From contig NZ_JADOBG010000020.1 in the NCBI RefSeq assembly GCF_016786215.1, positions 1-64,000 on the forward strand: a stretch of DNA of 64,000 bases, read 5' to 3'. The DNA is from Legionella bononiensis. GTDB taxonomy: Bacteria > Pseudomonadota > Gammaproteobacteria > Legionellales > Legionellaceae. The translations under genes and the position numbers were made by a program. Of this stretch, positions 55,270-64,000 are shown one piece after another; position 1 is the stretch's first letter; each line of letters opens with the position of its first letter. The notes under the pieces were generated by a model, which was not told the origin of the DNA, made no database searches, and saw only the letters and a list, made by a program, of their open reading frames with translations.

Positions 55270-55748
55270 TAAATAACGATAAAGATAAAATAATGATTCT
55301 CGATTTGTTCGATGAACAGGCCAGTGTGCGCTTTGCAAATGAATTGGCCTCATGCTTAGCTCCTCCATTAATACTTTGTTTTAGTGGGGAAATAGGTACT
55401 GGCAAGACAACAATAATTCGAGCAATGCTAAAAAGCCTGGGAGTACAGTCAGCGATCAAAAGCCCAACTTTTTCATTGGTAGAAAGCTATTTATGTCATG
55501 ATGTTCCTGTTCATCATTTTGATCTGTACCGTATACATCATGAGGATGAATTAGAGTATTTGGGATTCCGGGATTATTTTTCCAGGGGCAGTATTTGTTG
55601 CATCGAATGGGCGGAACATGCTGGAAATGCATTGCCACAGGTTGATATTCGTTTTAAATTAGTTATTAAAGGGGCTGGTCGCGAAATGCAAGTTGTTGCA
55701 TCAAGCGTAGCTGGTAAAAGAGTTTTAGCTTGCCTGGCAGGTGAATAA
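55266..55748 (+). CDS. tsaE: tRNA threonylcarbamoyladenosine ATPase TsaE
   Basis: 160 residues from the ATG at 55266, which overlaps the nnrD stop (ATGA). Walker A GEIGTGKTT, switch SPTFSLVESY, and HHFDLYR plus CIEWAEH are typical. Works with TsaB and TsaD in t6A37 synthesis. An ATG at 55293 is an alternative start. Confidence 0.95.
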   Translation: MINNDKDKIMILDLFDEQASVRFANELASCLAPPLILCFSGEIGTGKTTIIRAMLKSLGVQSAIKSPTFSLVESYLCHDVPVHHFDLYRIHHEDELEYLGFRDYFSRGSICCIEWAEHAGNALPQVDIRFKLVIKGAGREMQVVASSVAGKRVLACLAGE

Positions 55749-57178
55749 TGAAGATGCGAGCATGGGTTTTGGGTTGGCTATTGTGTATAAGCTCTGCTTC
55801 AGTTTGTGCCGCACAATTGAGCAATATTACGGTATCACCACAAGCTGGAAAAACCTCACTGTTTATTACAGTGAATGGACCGTTTACTCATCGACTATTT
55901 ACCTTAACTAATCCAAACCGTGTCGTATTGGATATGAATACGACACGTTTGGAATTTAATCTGAAGCAACTCGGATTAAACCGAACACTAATCAAACAGA
56001 TTCGCAGTGGACTTCCTAATCCCCAAACTTTAAGATTGGTTTTTGATGTAAGTCAAAACGTTCAGGTACGATCTGTGCCCTGGGAAAATAAAGGAATTCG
56101 CATTGATATACTGGCCTCCGGTACTTCTCCTGTTGCAAATCAGACCATGCCGAATAAGCCTATTAAACCCACGGTAAAACCCTCATTGGCGAACAATTCG
56201 GCCCCGGTTTCAAACAATCCTCAAGTCGTGAGTTCCAACCAACCAGCAATAATGCATTCTCAACCTATAAAAGTACCTCACAGCCCATCAAATAAATACT
56301 TAAGAGATGTTGTGGTGGTTCTGGATGCCGGTCACGGAGGTAAAGATCCCGGTGCACGAGGTCCCGGTCGGAGCAGAGAAAAGGATGTGGTTTTGGCAAT
56401 TACTCTCAAATTAAAACAATTAATTGATAGACAACCAGGAATGAGGGCAGTATTGACCCGTTCTGGTGATTATTATGTCGGGCTTAGACAGCGATTGGAT
56501 ATTGCCAGAAAATATAATGGTGATGTGTTTGTATCCATCCATGCCGATGCGTTTAACAATCCTCACTCCAATGGTGCTTCAGTATTTGCCTTATCTCAAC
56601 GCGGAGCAACCAGTGAGGCCGCGCGATGGCTGGCAGAAAAAGAGAACTATTCTGAGTTGGGAGGAGTCAATCTTGGGGAGCTCGATGATTCAAACGGAGT
56701 AGTCCGTTCTGTATTAATCGATTTATCTCAAACAGCGACAATTAATTCAGGTCTGCAAATGGGGGGCCGGGTATTGAATCAATTGGATAATTTTACTAAC
56801 TTGCATAATAACAAAGTGGAGCAGGCAGGTTTTGTTGTTCTGAAATCAACTGATATTCCATCAATTTTGGTAGAAACTGGATTTATTTCAAATCCCAGAG
56901 AAGAACGTAATCTGACCAGTTCCGCCTATCAATCTCGTTTAAGTCAGGCGATTTTTCAAGGTATTAAAGGGTATTTTTGGGATAACCCGCCTCATGGAAC
57001 TCGTATAGAGGCGATGACTTCAACTCATTATCACATCGTCAGATCAGGGGATACTTTGCCCGGTATTGCTTCTCGCTACCATGTAACGATTGAGGCACTG
57101 CAAGCAATGAACGGTATTTCAGGCAAATCAGCCCTTAGACCAGGACAAAAATTAGTGATTCCTTCTGCATGGGTATGA
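55748..57178 (+). CDS. amiB: N-acetylmuramoyl-L-alanine amidase, AmiB-like
   Basis: 476 residues. Signal peptide (WVLGWLLCISSASVCA), AMIN domain (about 25-125), Pro/Asn/Ser-rich linker, Amidase_3 domain with the zinc His in LDAGHGGKDPGA, VSIHADAF, and the catalytic Glu in ILVETGFISN. A C-terminal LysM domain (YHIVRSGDTLPGIASRY) follows. Cleaves septal peptidoglycan. Overlaps the tsaE stop by one base and mutL by four. Confidence 0.95.
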   Translation: MKMRAWVLGWLLCISSASVCAAQLSNITVSPQAGKTSLFITVNGPFTHRLFTLTNPNRVVLDMNTTRLEFNLKQLGLNRTLIKQIRSGLPNPQTLRLVFDVSQNVQVRSVPWENKGIRIDILASGTSPVANQTMPNKPIKPTVKPSLANNSAPVSNNPQVVSSNQPAIMHSQPIKVPHSPSNKYLRDVVVVLDAGHGGKDPGARGPGRSREKDVVLAITLKLKQLIDRQPGMRAVLTRSGDYYVGLRQRLDIARKYNGDVFVSIHADAFNNPHSNGASVFALSQRGATSEAARWLAEKENYSELGGVNLGELDDSNGVVRSVLIDLSQTATINSGLQMGGRVLNQLDNFTNLHNNKVEQAGFVVLKSTDIPSILVETGFISNPREERNLTSSAYQSRLSQAIFQGIKGYFWDNPPHGTRIEAMTSTHYHIVRSGDTLPGIASRYHVTIEALQAMNGISGKSALRPGQKLVIPSAWV

Positions 57179-58899
57179 GAATACATCAATTACCTGCGGT
57201 AATTGCAAATCAGATTGCCGCCGGAGAGGTTATCGAACGACCGGCATCAGTAGTTAAAGAATTGCTGGAGAATTCTTTAGATGCAGGCGCGAACAACATC
57301 ACTATAGAGATTGGTTATGGCGGCTTGAATCAAATTAAAATCAGCGATAATGGCACGGGTATCGTCGCTGAAGATTTACCTTTGGCTGTAGCGGCACATG
57401 CAACCAGTAAAATATCAAAACTTGATGATTTATATGCCATTGACAGTATGGGGTTTCGAGGAGAGGCTCTGGCCAGTATATCCTCTGTAGCTAAAGTCAC
57501 TATAAGTTCCAGACCTGCTCATCAAGAGCACGCTATGATGTTACGGATTCAAGGTTCGAATATCAGTGTATCCCCATGTGCGCGAAATGTAGGAACTACT
57601 ATAGATGTTGTTGATTTATTTTTTAATGCCCCGGTACGAAAAAAATTCTTGAAGGGAGAAAAACTGGAGTTTCAAGCCATCGAAATGGTGGTTAAACGTT
57701 TCGCATTAAGTGCTCCAACTATTGCCATAACTTTGAAACATAACAATAAACAGGTCTTGTCTTTAGCCCCTGCATTAAATGAGCAGGCAAAAGTAACCCG
57801 GATGGCAAAAATATTTGGCTCTTCTTTTATGAACGATGCTCTTTATCTGAATGTCGAAATGGCCGGAATGAGTCTCCATGGCTGGTTAAGTGGCCCTGGA
57901 TATCAACGCAGTCAGAATGATCGGCAATGGGTGTATATTAATCAACGAATGGTTAAGGATAAATTAATCAATCATGCACTAAAACAGGCTTATGATGGTC
58001 TTTTGCATCCAGGCCGGTTTCCTGCTTGCTTATTGTATTTTGTTCTTGATAGTAGTGAAGTAGATGTGAATGTACACCCAACAAAACATGAAGTACGATT
58101 TCAACAGCCGCGTTTAATTCATGATTTCTTTGTTTCCCAGTTGAGTAAGGCTTTAAACTCTTCTCCTGTAACCAGTCTTGTCGACTATGAATGTAGGACT
58201 GACTCTAATCCAGTCCAAGTGTCTGATGTTTGTGAACCGGTGTCTTATACTACTGATCTGGGACGAAACACGAGCGTGATTAATTCATCTGCGGTCTACG
58301 AATTAAATTCTGAGCGTGTTTACAAATTGTCTCAAAATACCAGAACTGCAATATCAGACGCTTCATCTGAACTTGAAGCCTCCTGGGTAATTTTAAATAA
58401 TCAATACATTCTGGTCTTATTAAAACAACAACCCTATATTGTCGATATCGTAGCCCTTTATCAAAAATGGATTCAATGTCAATTAGGTCATGCGTCTCTA
58501 CCTTTAGAGAGCAGGCCGTTATTAGTGCCAGTTACCTATTCATTACCGAACCTATTAAACGTGGGTATAGATGAGTTAAAATATAACTTGGCTCAATTGG
58601 GAGTTCAGATGGAACTTCTTAAAGAGAATAATATACTCATTCGGACAGTACCCATAAAATTACCTTATTTAGATCTGAGCCTGTTTATTCGTTCGTTTTT
58701 TGAATTGAATGAGATTCATTTAAATGCATTGCTTGAGCTTCTAAGCAAGAGTCAGATTTTTGATCCAAAATATTTTAGCCTGGAAGAACGCATGGAATTA
58801 AATAACCTGTTGCTGCACGCTCAACATCAGGAAATAAAATATCAGGAAGCCTTTAAAGCCTTAACTATTGAGGATTGTCGGATGTTGTTGCATGTCTAA
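57175..58899 (+). CDS. mutL: DNA mismatch repair protein MutL
   Basis: 574 residues if started at 57175 (MRIHQLP); the ATG at 57169 adds two. GHKL ATPase motifs are clear: ENSLDAGANNI, DNGTGI, GFRGEAL and the ATSK block. The C-terminal dimerisation domain aligns in the place of the usual DQHAxxExxxxE metal motif as DIVALYQKW, so the endonuclease site seems absent, as in E. coli, which uses MutH. Inferred consequence: repair here may depend on a MutH elsewhere in the genome. Confidence 0.95.
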   Translation: MRIHQLPAVIANQIAAGEVIERPASVVKELLENSLDAGANNITIEIGYGGLNQIKISDNGTGIVAEDLPLAVAAHATSKISKLDDLYAIDSMGFRGEALASISSVAKVTISSRPAHQEHAMMLRIQGSNISVSPCARNVGTTIDVVDLFFNAPVRKKFLKGEKLEFQAIEMVVKRFALSAPTIAITLKHNNKQVLSLAPALNEQAKVTRMAKIFGSSFMNDALYLNVEMAGMSLHGWLSGPGYQRSQNDRQWVYINQRMVKDKLINHALKQAYDGLLHPGRFPACLLYFVLDSSEVDVNVHPTKHEVRFQQPRLIHDFFVSQLSKALNSSPVTSLVDYECRTDSNPVQVSDVCEPVSYTTDLGRNTSVINSSAVYELNSERVYKLSQNTRTAISDASSELEASWVILNNQYILVLLKQQPYIVDIVALYQKWIQCQLGHASLPLESRPLLVPVTYSLPNLLNVGIDELKYNLAQLGVQMELLKENNILIRTVPIKLPYLDLSLFIRSFFELNEIHLNALLELLSKSQIFDPKYFSLEERMELNNLLLHAQHQEIKYQEAFKALTIEDCRMLLHV

Positions 58900-59830
58900 T
58901 TTGATTTTTTGTTTGATGGGACCAACCGCTTCAGGAAAAACGGGTTTAGCTTGCGAATTGGTGCACCATCTCCCTTTTGAAATTATCAGTGTTGATTCGG
59001 CCATGATATACAGGGAGATGAATATTGGCACAGCGAAACCTTCAAACCAGGAGTTGCTCCGTGCGCCTCATCATTTAATTGATATTAAGGATCCTGTTGA
59101 ATCTTATTCAGCCGCTCAATTTTGCAACGATGCGACAACCCTTTGTGAGTCAATCATCAAAAAGGGCAAAATACCTCTGCTCGTGGGGGGAACCATGATG
59201 TATTTCAATGCGTTGCAAAAAGGTTTATCACCTTTGCCTGAAGCTGATGAGTCCATGAGACAGCAACTAGAGGATGAGGCTGCCCATAAAGGGTGGGGCG
59301 CACTTCATCAAAAACTGCAGGAACTGGATCCGGAAACTGCACGTCGTATTCATGCTCATGACGCACAACGAATCCAACGAGCGTTGGAAGTGTATTATCT
59401 ATCCGGAGTTCCTCTATCTCGTTTTCTTGCTGAAGAGAAGACACAGGCAAAATTTCGTTTTGCTAATTTTGTGCTGTTTCCTGAACAAAGAACCTGGTTG
59501 CATGAGCGAATCGCTTTGCGTTTCATGCAAATGTTACAAGATGGGTTGGTTGAGGAAGTACAGCAGCTGCAAAGCCGTTGGACGCTGGATTGCGATTTAC
59601 CATCAATGCGCTGTGTGGGTTATAGGCAGGTACTTGAATATCTCCAAGGTGACTGTGATTATTCAACTCTGTGCGATAAAGGTATTGCTGCAACCAGACA
59701 ATTAGCTAAACGACAACTTACCTGGTTGAGACATTGGGAGGATGTTCTTCGTTATGATCCGCAAAATATGACTTTTAGCGATGAGATTCTAGCGAAAACA
59801 AGGGAAATATTAGATAATGAGTTTTCTTAA
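58892..59830 (+). CDS. miaA: tRNA dimethylallyltransferase
   Basis: 312 residues from the ATG at 58892, overlapping the mutL stop. P-loop LMGPTASGKTGLAC, DSAMIYREMNIGTAKP and YRQVLEYL are the MiaA signatures. Isopentenylates A37. In E. coli hfq follows; here a small zinc-finger gene does. Confidence 0.96.
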   Translation: MSNLIFCLMGPTASGKTGLACELVHHLPFEIISVDSAMIYREMNIGTAKPSNQELLRAPHHLIDIKDPVESYSAAQFCNDATTLCESIIKKGKIPLLVGGTMMYFNALQKGLSPLPEADESMRQQLEDEAAHKGWGALHQKLQELDPETARRIHAHDAQRIQRALEVYYLSGVPLSRFLAEEKTQAKFRFANFVLFPEQRTWLHERIALRFMQMLQDGLVEEVQQLQSRWTLDCDLPSMRCVGYRQVLEYLQGDCDYSTLCDKGIAATRQLAKRQLTWLRHWEDVLRYDPQNMTFSDEILAKTREILDNEFS

Positions 59831-59856
59831 TTTATATCATGCCGCAAAGGAACATC

Positions 59857-60051
59857 ATGTCAAAATCAACTAAAGAACCGGCAAGCACCAAAAAAAATTA
59901 TGTCGTACATCGTAGTGAGTTACCCCTAAGTTGTCCAACGGATGAAATGGAGTTATGGAACGCGCATCCCAAGGTGTATTTACCGATTGAAAAAACCGGG
60001 GTAGAAGTATGTCCTTATTGCGGTTCCCGTTTTGTATTACAAAATGATTAA
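59857..60051 (+). CDS. Small zinc-finger protein (zf-CHCC type)
   Basis: 64 residues from the ATG at 59857 (AGGA seven bases upstream). C-terminal zinc ligands sit in LSCPTDEMELWNAHPKVYLP and VCPYCGSRFVL, the pattern of the NDUFS6-like zf-CHCC family. Function unknown. It overlaps the glycosyltransferase gene by eight bases. Confidence 0.88.
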   Translation: MSKSTKEPASTKKNYVVHRSELPLSCPTDEMELWNAHPKVYLPIEKTGVEVCPYCGSRFVLQND

Positions 60052-61057
60052 GTCCATTTGTATTGTCAGGCTCTCTGCTTTGGGAGATGTCCTGATGCTG
60101 GTTCCATTAATCAGAACCCTGCAAGCCAGTTTCCCAGATACGCAATTAACCTGGATTATTTCCCGGCCAGCTTATGATTTGGTAGAGGGCATGGAAGGTG
60201 TTGAGTTTATCGTTATTGATAAACCCAAAAAAATTGCGGATTACTGGCAATTTAAAAAACAGATGAGTGGACGCCAATTTGATATTTTATTAGCGCCACA
60301 GGCAAGTCTCCGAACCAATTTACTTTATCCTTTAATCAAAGCAAAACGTAAAATTGGTTATGATTCTCATCGTGCCAATGATGCACATGGATGGTTTGTG
60401 AAAGAGCGAATCAGCCCAGGTCAGGAACATACCTTAGAGGGTTTTTTAAAGTTTGCGGAACCTTTGGGTATTAAGGAAAAAGTAATTCGCTGGGATTTAC
60501 CGGTTTCTGCTGCTGATTATGAATGGGCACAAAATCATCTGCCATTGAAAGATCCCATTCTGGTTGTTAATCCTGCTGCCAGTAAACCAGAACGAAGTTG
60601 GCCAGTTGAGCGTTACATCGCACTGTTGCAACAGGCTATAGAGCGATGGCAGGTACAAATAGTGCTGACAGGGGGACCAGGAGAATACGACCGTTTATTG
60701 GCTGATCAGATACTTGAAGTCATTCCAGCGACCAATTTGGTTGGAAAAACCAGACCCAAGCAATTACTGGCGGTTATCAGTACAGCAAAGGCTGTGCTTT
60801 GTCCTGATACTGGACCATCACATATGTCTGCTGCCGTAAATACGCCTGTTGTTGCTTTGCACGCAGTTACCAACCCATTAATTTCTGGGCCATATACATT
60901 TCAGCATTTGGTTGTTAATCGATATCCACAAGCGGTGGAGACCGTTTTGGGATGTTCTCTTGCTCAGAATGTCTGGGGTACCCAAGTGCATGGAGATGAA
61001 GCGATGAAACTCATTACAGTGGATGATGTGATGGAACAATTAGCCCGAATTTTTTAA
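60044..61057 (+). CDS. Glycosyltransferase family 9 (heptosyltransferase-like)
   Basis: 337 residues from the ATG at 60044. N-terminal IVRLSALGDVLMLVPLIRTL and C-terminal LCPDTGPSHMSAAVNTPVVALH are the GT9 signatures of ADP-heptose:LPS heptosyltransferases. VNPAASKPERSWPVERY is the nucleotide-binding region. Likely adds an inner-core or similar sugar to LPS. Confidence 0.9.
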   Translation: MIKSICIVRLSALGDVLMLVPLIRTLQASFPDTQLTWIISRPAYDLVEGMEGVEFIVIDKPKKIADYWQFKKQMSGRQFDILLAPQASLRTNLLYPLIKAKRKIGYDSHRANDAHGWFVKERISPGQEHTLEGFLKFAEPLGIKEKVIRWDLPVSAADYEWAQNHLPLKDPILVVNPAASKPERSWPVERYIALLQQAIERWQVQIVLTGGPGEYDRLLADQILEVIPATNLVGKTRPKQLLAVISTAKAVLCPDTGPSHMSAAVNTPVVALHAVTNPLISGPYTFQHLVVNRYPQAVETVLGCSLAQNVWGTQVHGDEAMKLITVDDVMEQLARIF

Positions 61058-61063
61058 CCCCTC

Positions 61064-61090
61064 GATAGAGAACAGTTATTGTTCTCTATC
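61064..61090 (+). terminator. Hairpin between the glycosyltransferase and legD1
   Basis: Perfect 11-bp arms GATAGAGAACA / TGTTCTCTATC with a 5-base loop, followed by ATCTGATTT. Confidence 0.7.
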
Positions 61091-61113
61091 ATCTGATTTC
61101 TCAGGAGCTTAGG

Positions 61114-61944
61114 ATGCAGCTTTCTAATGATCAATGCGATTTTTTTCTCACTAATGGCTATTTGGTAATACACGATTTTTTTACAAAAGAAGTCTGTGAT
61201 ATTTTGCGGGAGAGAATAAAAACCCTCATCCAGAATAATCAAGAGGAAATTCCCAAAACGGTGTTTTCGACTGAAACTAACGAGCATGCTAAAAAACAAT
61301 ATTTTTTAGATTCAGGCGATAAAATCCATTATTTTTTTGAAGCAGGCGCTTTTGATGAGCAGGGAGTGCAAACTCGTCCTTTCGAGCAATCAATTAATAA
61401 AATCGGTCATGCCCTGCATGAGTTGGATCCAATTTTTAGACAGTACTCTCGTGATCAACGGATTAAAAATATTGGCCATCAACTTGGTTTGAAGACGATT
61501 GGCTTGGTTCAGTCCATGTATATTTTCAAACAACCAGGGATAGGAGCAGAGGTCCTTTGCCATCAGGACAGTACTTATATTTACGGACGGAATAGTGATG
61601 CCCTCGGGTTCTGGTTTGCTCTTGAGGATGCCACTTTGGAAAACGGGTGTCTTGAAGTGATACCCAGTCCTGATAATACCCCATTAAAGCAACGTATGTT
61701 TCGTCAGGACAATGACATTTATTTCGAAGAATATGATGCAACACCCTGGCCTGAAAATAACAGTATTCCCTTACCTGTTGAGAAAGGAACGCTGATTATA
61801 TTGCATGGGAGAGTTCCTCATAAAAGTAAGGCAAATTTATCGACCCGTTCAAGACATGCTTATACTTTGCATTTGGTTGATTTAACATTACCTTACCCTG
61901 ATCACAATTGGTTGCAGTGGCCAGATGGAATTCCAACCTTATAG
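61114..61944 (+). CDS. legD1: Phytanoyl-CoA dioxygenase family protein (LegD1-like)
   Basis: 276 residues. PhyH fold with iron ligands HQD (VLCHQDSTYIYG) and the distal His near LHGRVPHKSKAN, and the 2-oxoglutarate-binding Arg region (STRSRHAYTLH). In L. pneumophila legD1 is an eukaryotic-like PhyH protein in the same neighbourhood, so the symbol is used by position and family. It is a candidate effector acting on host lipid or a small hydroxylation substrate. AGGAGCTTAGG precedes the ATG. Confidence 0.82.
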   Translation: MQLSNDQCDFFLTNGYLVIHDFFTKEVCDILRERIKTLIQNNQEEIPKTVFSTETNEHAKKQYFLDSGDKIHYFFEAGAFDEQGVQTRPFEQSINKIGHALHELDPIFRQYSRDQRIKNIGHQLGLKTIGLVQSMYIFKQPGIGAEVLCHQDSTYIYGRNSDALGFWFALEDATLENGCLEVIPSPDNTPLKQRMFRQDNDIYFEEYDATPWPENNSIPLPVEKGTLIILHGRVPHKSKANLSTRSRHAYTLHLVDLTLPYPDHNWLQWPDGIPTL

Positions 61945-61961
61945 TCTTTGAGTGCAACTCC

Positions 61962-61988
61962 ACATGGAGCCTTGCCATGGCTCCATGT
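61962..61988. terminator. Hairpin between convergent legD1 and EI24 genes
   Basis: ACATGGAGCC / GGCTCCATGT, 10-bp perfect arms, 7-base loop, 18 bases after the legD1 stop. It lacks a T run. Confidence 0.55.
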
Positions 61989-62067
61989 ATTCCGAAAAAC
62001 GTGTTTTACCTGAATCATTATCCTGAATGCTATACTTTCCCCAGAACCGTAAGTCGCTTATGATGTT

Positions 62068-62811
62068 TTAATTGGGACGCGGTGATTTTCTGCGTACTTG
62101 TTTATTATGTTCACAATATAATATCGTGCTTCCAATAACTGCTGCGGGCATGGCCAGGATATTTAAAAAGGGTATAAAACTGACCAGATTGATGCTTGTC
62201 CCCAAACCTAATGAACGCATTTTATTATTTTTTACATTTTGTTTCAGATCTTTAAAGCTCACTAAATTATTATCCATAGCGAAGTCTTGATATTGCACAC
62301 TGATCATCCATGCGGTGAATAAAAACCATAAGAAAGGATAAACAGGTTGGATAAAAGGTACGAAAAATAAAAGACAAATGCCCACAAAACGCAGTAAATA
62401 GTATTTTAAAAACTCTCCTTGACGTTTCATTGTGCGAAGTGCCATTTCATAAAAAGGAAGTGATGGCGGCCTGCTGTTATAAAGAATAATTTGGGTTTTT
62501 TCCGCTAATAACCCATTAAAAGGAGCCGCAATCACATTAAATACTACTGTAAACATGGAGAGAAACAGTAAGAAAAAACTGATTATAAAAATAATAAAAA
62601 ATATCCCGCTTAGAACGCTTAGCCAGGAGGGTAACTTGTCCAGATAGTAAGATGTGAAAGAGAACACATAATGATAAGTAAAATAAAATAGTCCCGTGAA
62701 CAAGATAAAATTTAGGGCCATAGGCACAATAATAAATCGCTTCAGACCATCGGTGAAAAGATGTTGAAAACCTTGCAGTAAGTAGAGCATGCCATGAAAA
62801 AAATGATTCAT
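62068..62811 (-). CDS. EI24/CysZ-like membrane protein
   Basis: 247 residues with four to five membrane helices (IIVPMALNFILFTGLFYF; LSGIFFIIFIISFFLLFLSMF; FVGICLLFFVPFIQPVYPFLWFLF). The N-terminal GMLYLLQGFQHLFTDGLKRF pattern fits the EI24/CysZ family, whose E. coli member transports sulfate. Transport function here is unproven. Divergent from the DUF883 gene. Confidence 0.85.
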   Translation of the reverse strand: MNHFFHGMLYLLQGFQHLFTDGLKRFIIVPMALNFILFTGLFYFTYHYVFSFTSYYLDKLPSWLSVLSGIFFIIFIISFFLLFLSMFTVVFNVIAAPFNGLLAEKTQIILYNSRPPSLPFYEMALRTMKRQGEFLKYYLLRFVGICLLFFVPFIQPVYPFLWFLFTAWMISVQYQDFAMDNNLVSFKDLKQNVKNNKMRSLGLGTSINLVSFIPFLNILAMPAAVIGSTILYCEHNKQVRRKSPRPN

Positions 62812-62961
62812 TGTAACTCCTGATATTTATGTTCATTTTAACGTATTTAGAACAATTTAATACTGAGGAGGAAGTTGGATACTGAATTTATTCAGGTCTT
62901 AGTGCAAAATACTGTTATCTGAACTACACTAAACAATATAAATTTTTCAAGGATGATTACA

Positions 62962-63228
62962 ATGGCTTCTACAAAATCAAAAGTTGATATTAAAAATCAA
63001 ACTACTCATAGTTCTCATGTTGCTACAGCTGCAGAAGATTTAATTAATGAAGGGAAAAAGTTTGCTAACGAAGTGTATCGGGAAGGTGTTAATAAAGTAT
63101 CTGATGCTGAAGAGGTCGTTAAAGAATACTCCGATAAAATAGTACAAAAAATTCAAGAAAAACCGCTTACTTCTGTGCTCGTGGCTGCCGGTGTGGGTAT
63201 GCTATTGGCTGCATTCTTAAGAAAATGA
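62962..63228 (+). CDS. DUF883/YqjD-ElaB family protein
   Basis: 88 residues from the ATG at 62962, which has AGGA at a normal distance (the ATG at 62953 abuts it). Helical cytosolic part (AAEDLINEGKKFANEVYREG) with a C-terminal membrane helix (PLTSVLVAAGVGMLLAAFLRK), typical of YqjD/ElaB ribosome-membrane tethers. First of three overlapping genes. Confidence 0.9.
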   Translation: MASTKSKVDIKNQTTHSSHVATAAEDLINEGKKFANEVYREGVNKVSDAEEVVKEYSDKIVQKIQEKPLTSVLVAAGVGMLLAAFLRK

Positions 63229-63665
63229 TCAAAGTATTGGAGCATTTAGAAGGTTATGTTTCTGAATATTTAAATCTTTATAAGACCTTTTTAGCTTTAA
63301 TAAAATGTGAAGCAAGACTGGCGGGACAGAGTATTTATCCCTTAATCTTAACTATTTGTATGTTATTCGTTATCCTCGTGTCCGTTTGGTTTTCGACCAT
63401 GATATTGTCGGGATATTACTTATTTATAGTATTAGGAAGTTTCGCTCTATCCTGTTCTTTAATTCTGGCTGTTAATGTCATCCTATTATTGATTCTAATG
63501 AAATACCTAAGTGTTAATTTAATCAATATGAGTTTTGTAAATACCCGAGAATTTTTTTCTAATAAAGAGCCCAAAAAAGATGAACTCACGGAAGAAAACG
63601 AAAATCGAGATAATGATGATAGCAAAGCGATTAAAGATTCATCAACATCGATTACAAATACATAA
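63225..63665 (+). CDS. YqjE-like/phage-holin family membrane protein
   Basis: 146 residues, two membrane helices (SIYPLILTICMLFVILVSVWFS; LFIVLGSFALSCSLILAVNVILLLILM) and a polar charged tail (ELTEENENRDNDDSK). Overlaps the DUF883 stop by four bases. Such holin-like genes usually follow yqjD homologues. Function unknown. Confidence 0.75.
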   Translation: MIKVLEHLEGYVSEYLNLYKTFLALIKCEARLAGQSIYPLILTICMLFVILVSVWFSTMILSGYYLFIVLGSFALSCSLILAVNVILLLILMKYLSVNLINMSFVNTREFFSNKEPKKDELTEENENRDNDDSKAIKDSSTSITNT

Positions 63666-63915
63666 AGCTTATTTAAGAAAGGTACTTCATCAATACGGAG
63701 TTCTTATTGCTGTTCTTTTAAGCCCAACTATTTTTATTGCAGTCAAATATCGTAAATCAGGACGATTTCTAAGTGTGTTATTAAATACTCTTGCTATAAC
63801 AGCACCTCGTTTGTTAGTAAAAAATCTAGGGAAAGCGAATACGGTGCCCTTTATTTTAATTCAAACATTGGTTACCGCGGGATTTACGTTCTTAACGAAT
63901 AAAATAAAGCGATAA
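63580..63915 (+). CDS. Hypothetical membrane protein
   Basis: Up to 111 residues; the long frame overlaps the preceding gene by 86 bases, and an internal ATG at 63616 (MIAKRLKIHQHR) would cut that overlap to 50. Two hydrophobic segments (VLIAVLLSPTIFIAVKY; VPFILIQTLVTAGFTFLT) and a basic N-terminus. Probably the YqjK-like third member of the group. The start is uncertain. Confidence 0.6.
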   Translation: MNSRKKTKIEIMMIAKRLKIHQHRLQIHKAYLRKVLHQYGVLIAVLLSPTIFIAVKYRKSGRFLSVLLNTLAITAPRLLVKNLGKANTVPFILIQTLVTAGFTFLTNKIKR

Positions 63916-64000
63916 TTTGATCCTGGCGAACCGTTTATGGGCGCTTTAATACAGAATTGCTTTCAATTTCATTTAAATCAATAGTCAGATGATCGGATAC

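Noticed and set aside
63225..63665. Phage lysis cassette suggested by the holin-like protein
   Set aside because: Its neighbours are DUF883 and a small membrane protein, the usual YqjD/YqjE group, with no endolysin or other phage gene nearby.
1..64000. CRISPR array or prophage
   Set aside because: No regularly spaced direct repeats and no phage structural or integrase genes were seen; the only mobile element is the IS3-family copy.

Overview
The window looks like a chromosomal segment of a Legionella species close to L. pneumophila. The base composition is AT-rich. It carries the Lqs quorum-sensing genes (lqsS, hdeD, lqsR, lqsA), a legD1-type phytanoyl-CoA dioxygenase, a Legionella-type pore-forming outer membrane protein, effector-like orphan proteins, and gammaproteobacterial housekeeping gene order. 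The species cannot be fixed from the sequence alone. All functional calls rest on family motifs, gene order and reading-frame evidence; no database search was run.

Layout. (1) 1-6133: the 3' end of a 5S rRNA closes an rRNA operon. It is followed by accessory genes: a caleosin-like protein, three poorly characterised genes and a large alpha/beta-hydrolase-like protein that could be Dot/Icm substrates. (2) 6134-7600: a decayed IS3-family element with two independent lesions, then a pair of GC-rich palindromes forming a 30-bp perfect inverted repeat. (3) 7688-16081: DUF4169 protein, FadL-like porin, NfeD/QmcA membrane pair, an apparently exported methyltransferase, a 643-residue orphan, and a mitochondrial-carrier-like protein preceded by a PmrA-type tandem TTAA box. 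(4) 16202-24988: rsgA, cca-orn-queH-CDF exporter, and the hemC-hemD-hemX-hemY operon.

(5) 25261-31620: the lqs cluster, with a secreted beta-propeller gene between lqsS and hdeD. The LqsS phosphoacceptor is His200 and the LqsR phosphoacceptor is Asp108. (6) 31749-37854: small Legionella proteins, a MOMP-like porin, cytochrome c5-dsbB, tgt, ppiB and a TRIC-type channel. (7) 38011-41000: an operon of HTH regulator, LuxR-sensor-like protein and MFS transporter. Opposite it is a consensus sigma70 promoter reading into an otherwise empty stretch that ends in a strong terminator. This is a candidate small RNA or 31-codon peptide gene and is the most novel-looking signal here.

(8) 41152-63915: tRNA-Val, thrS-infC-rpmI-rplT-pheS-pheT-ihfA, rplM-rpsI, petABC (cytochrome bc1), sspAB, nnrD-tsaE-amiB-mutL-miaA, a zinc-finger protein and glycosyltransferase, legD1, an EI24-type membrane protein and a YqjD/YqjE-like trio. 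Translation and tRNA-modification genes (thrS, infC, pheST, ribosomal proteins, tsaE, miaA, tgt, queH, cca) form most of the conserved backbone. Virulence-type and regulatory genes sit in the first 16 kb, in the lqs cluster and near 61-62 kb.
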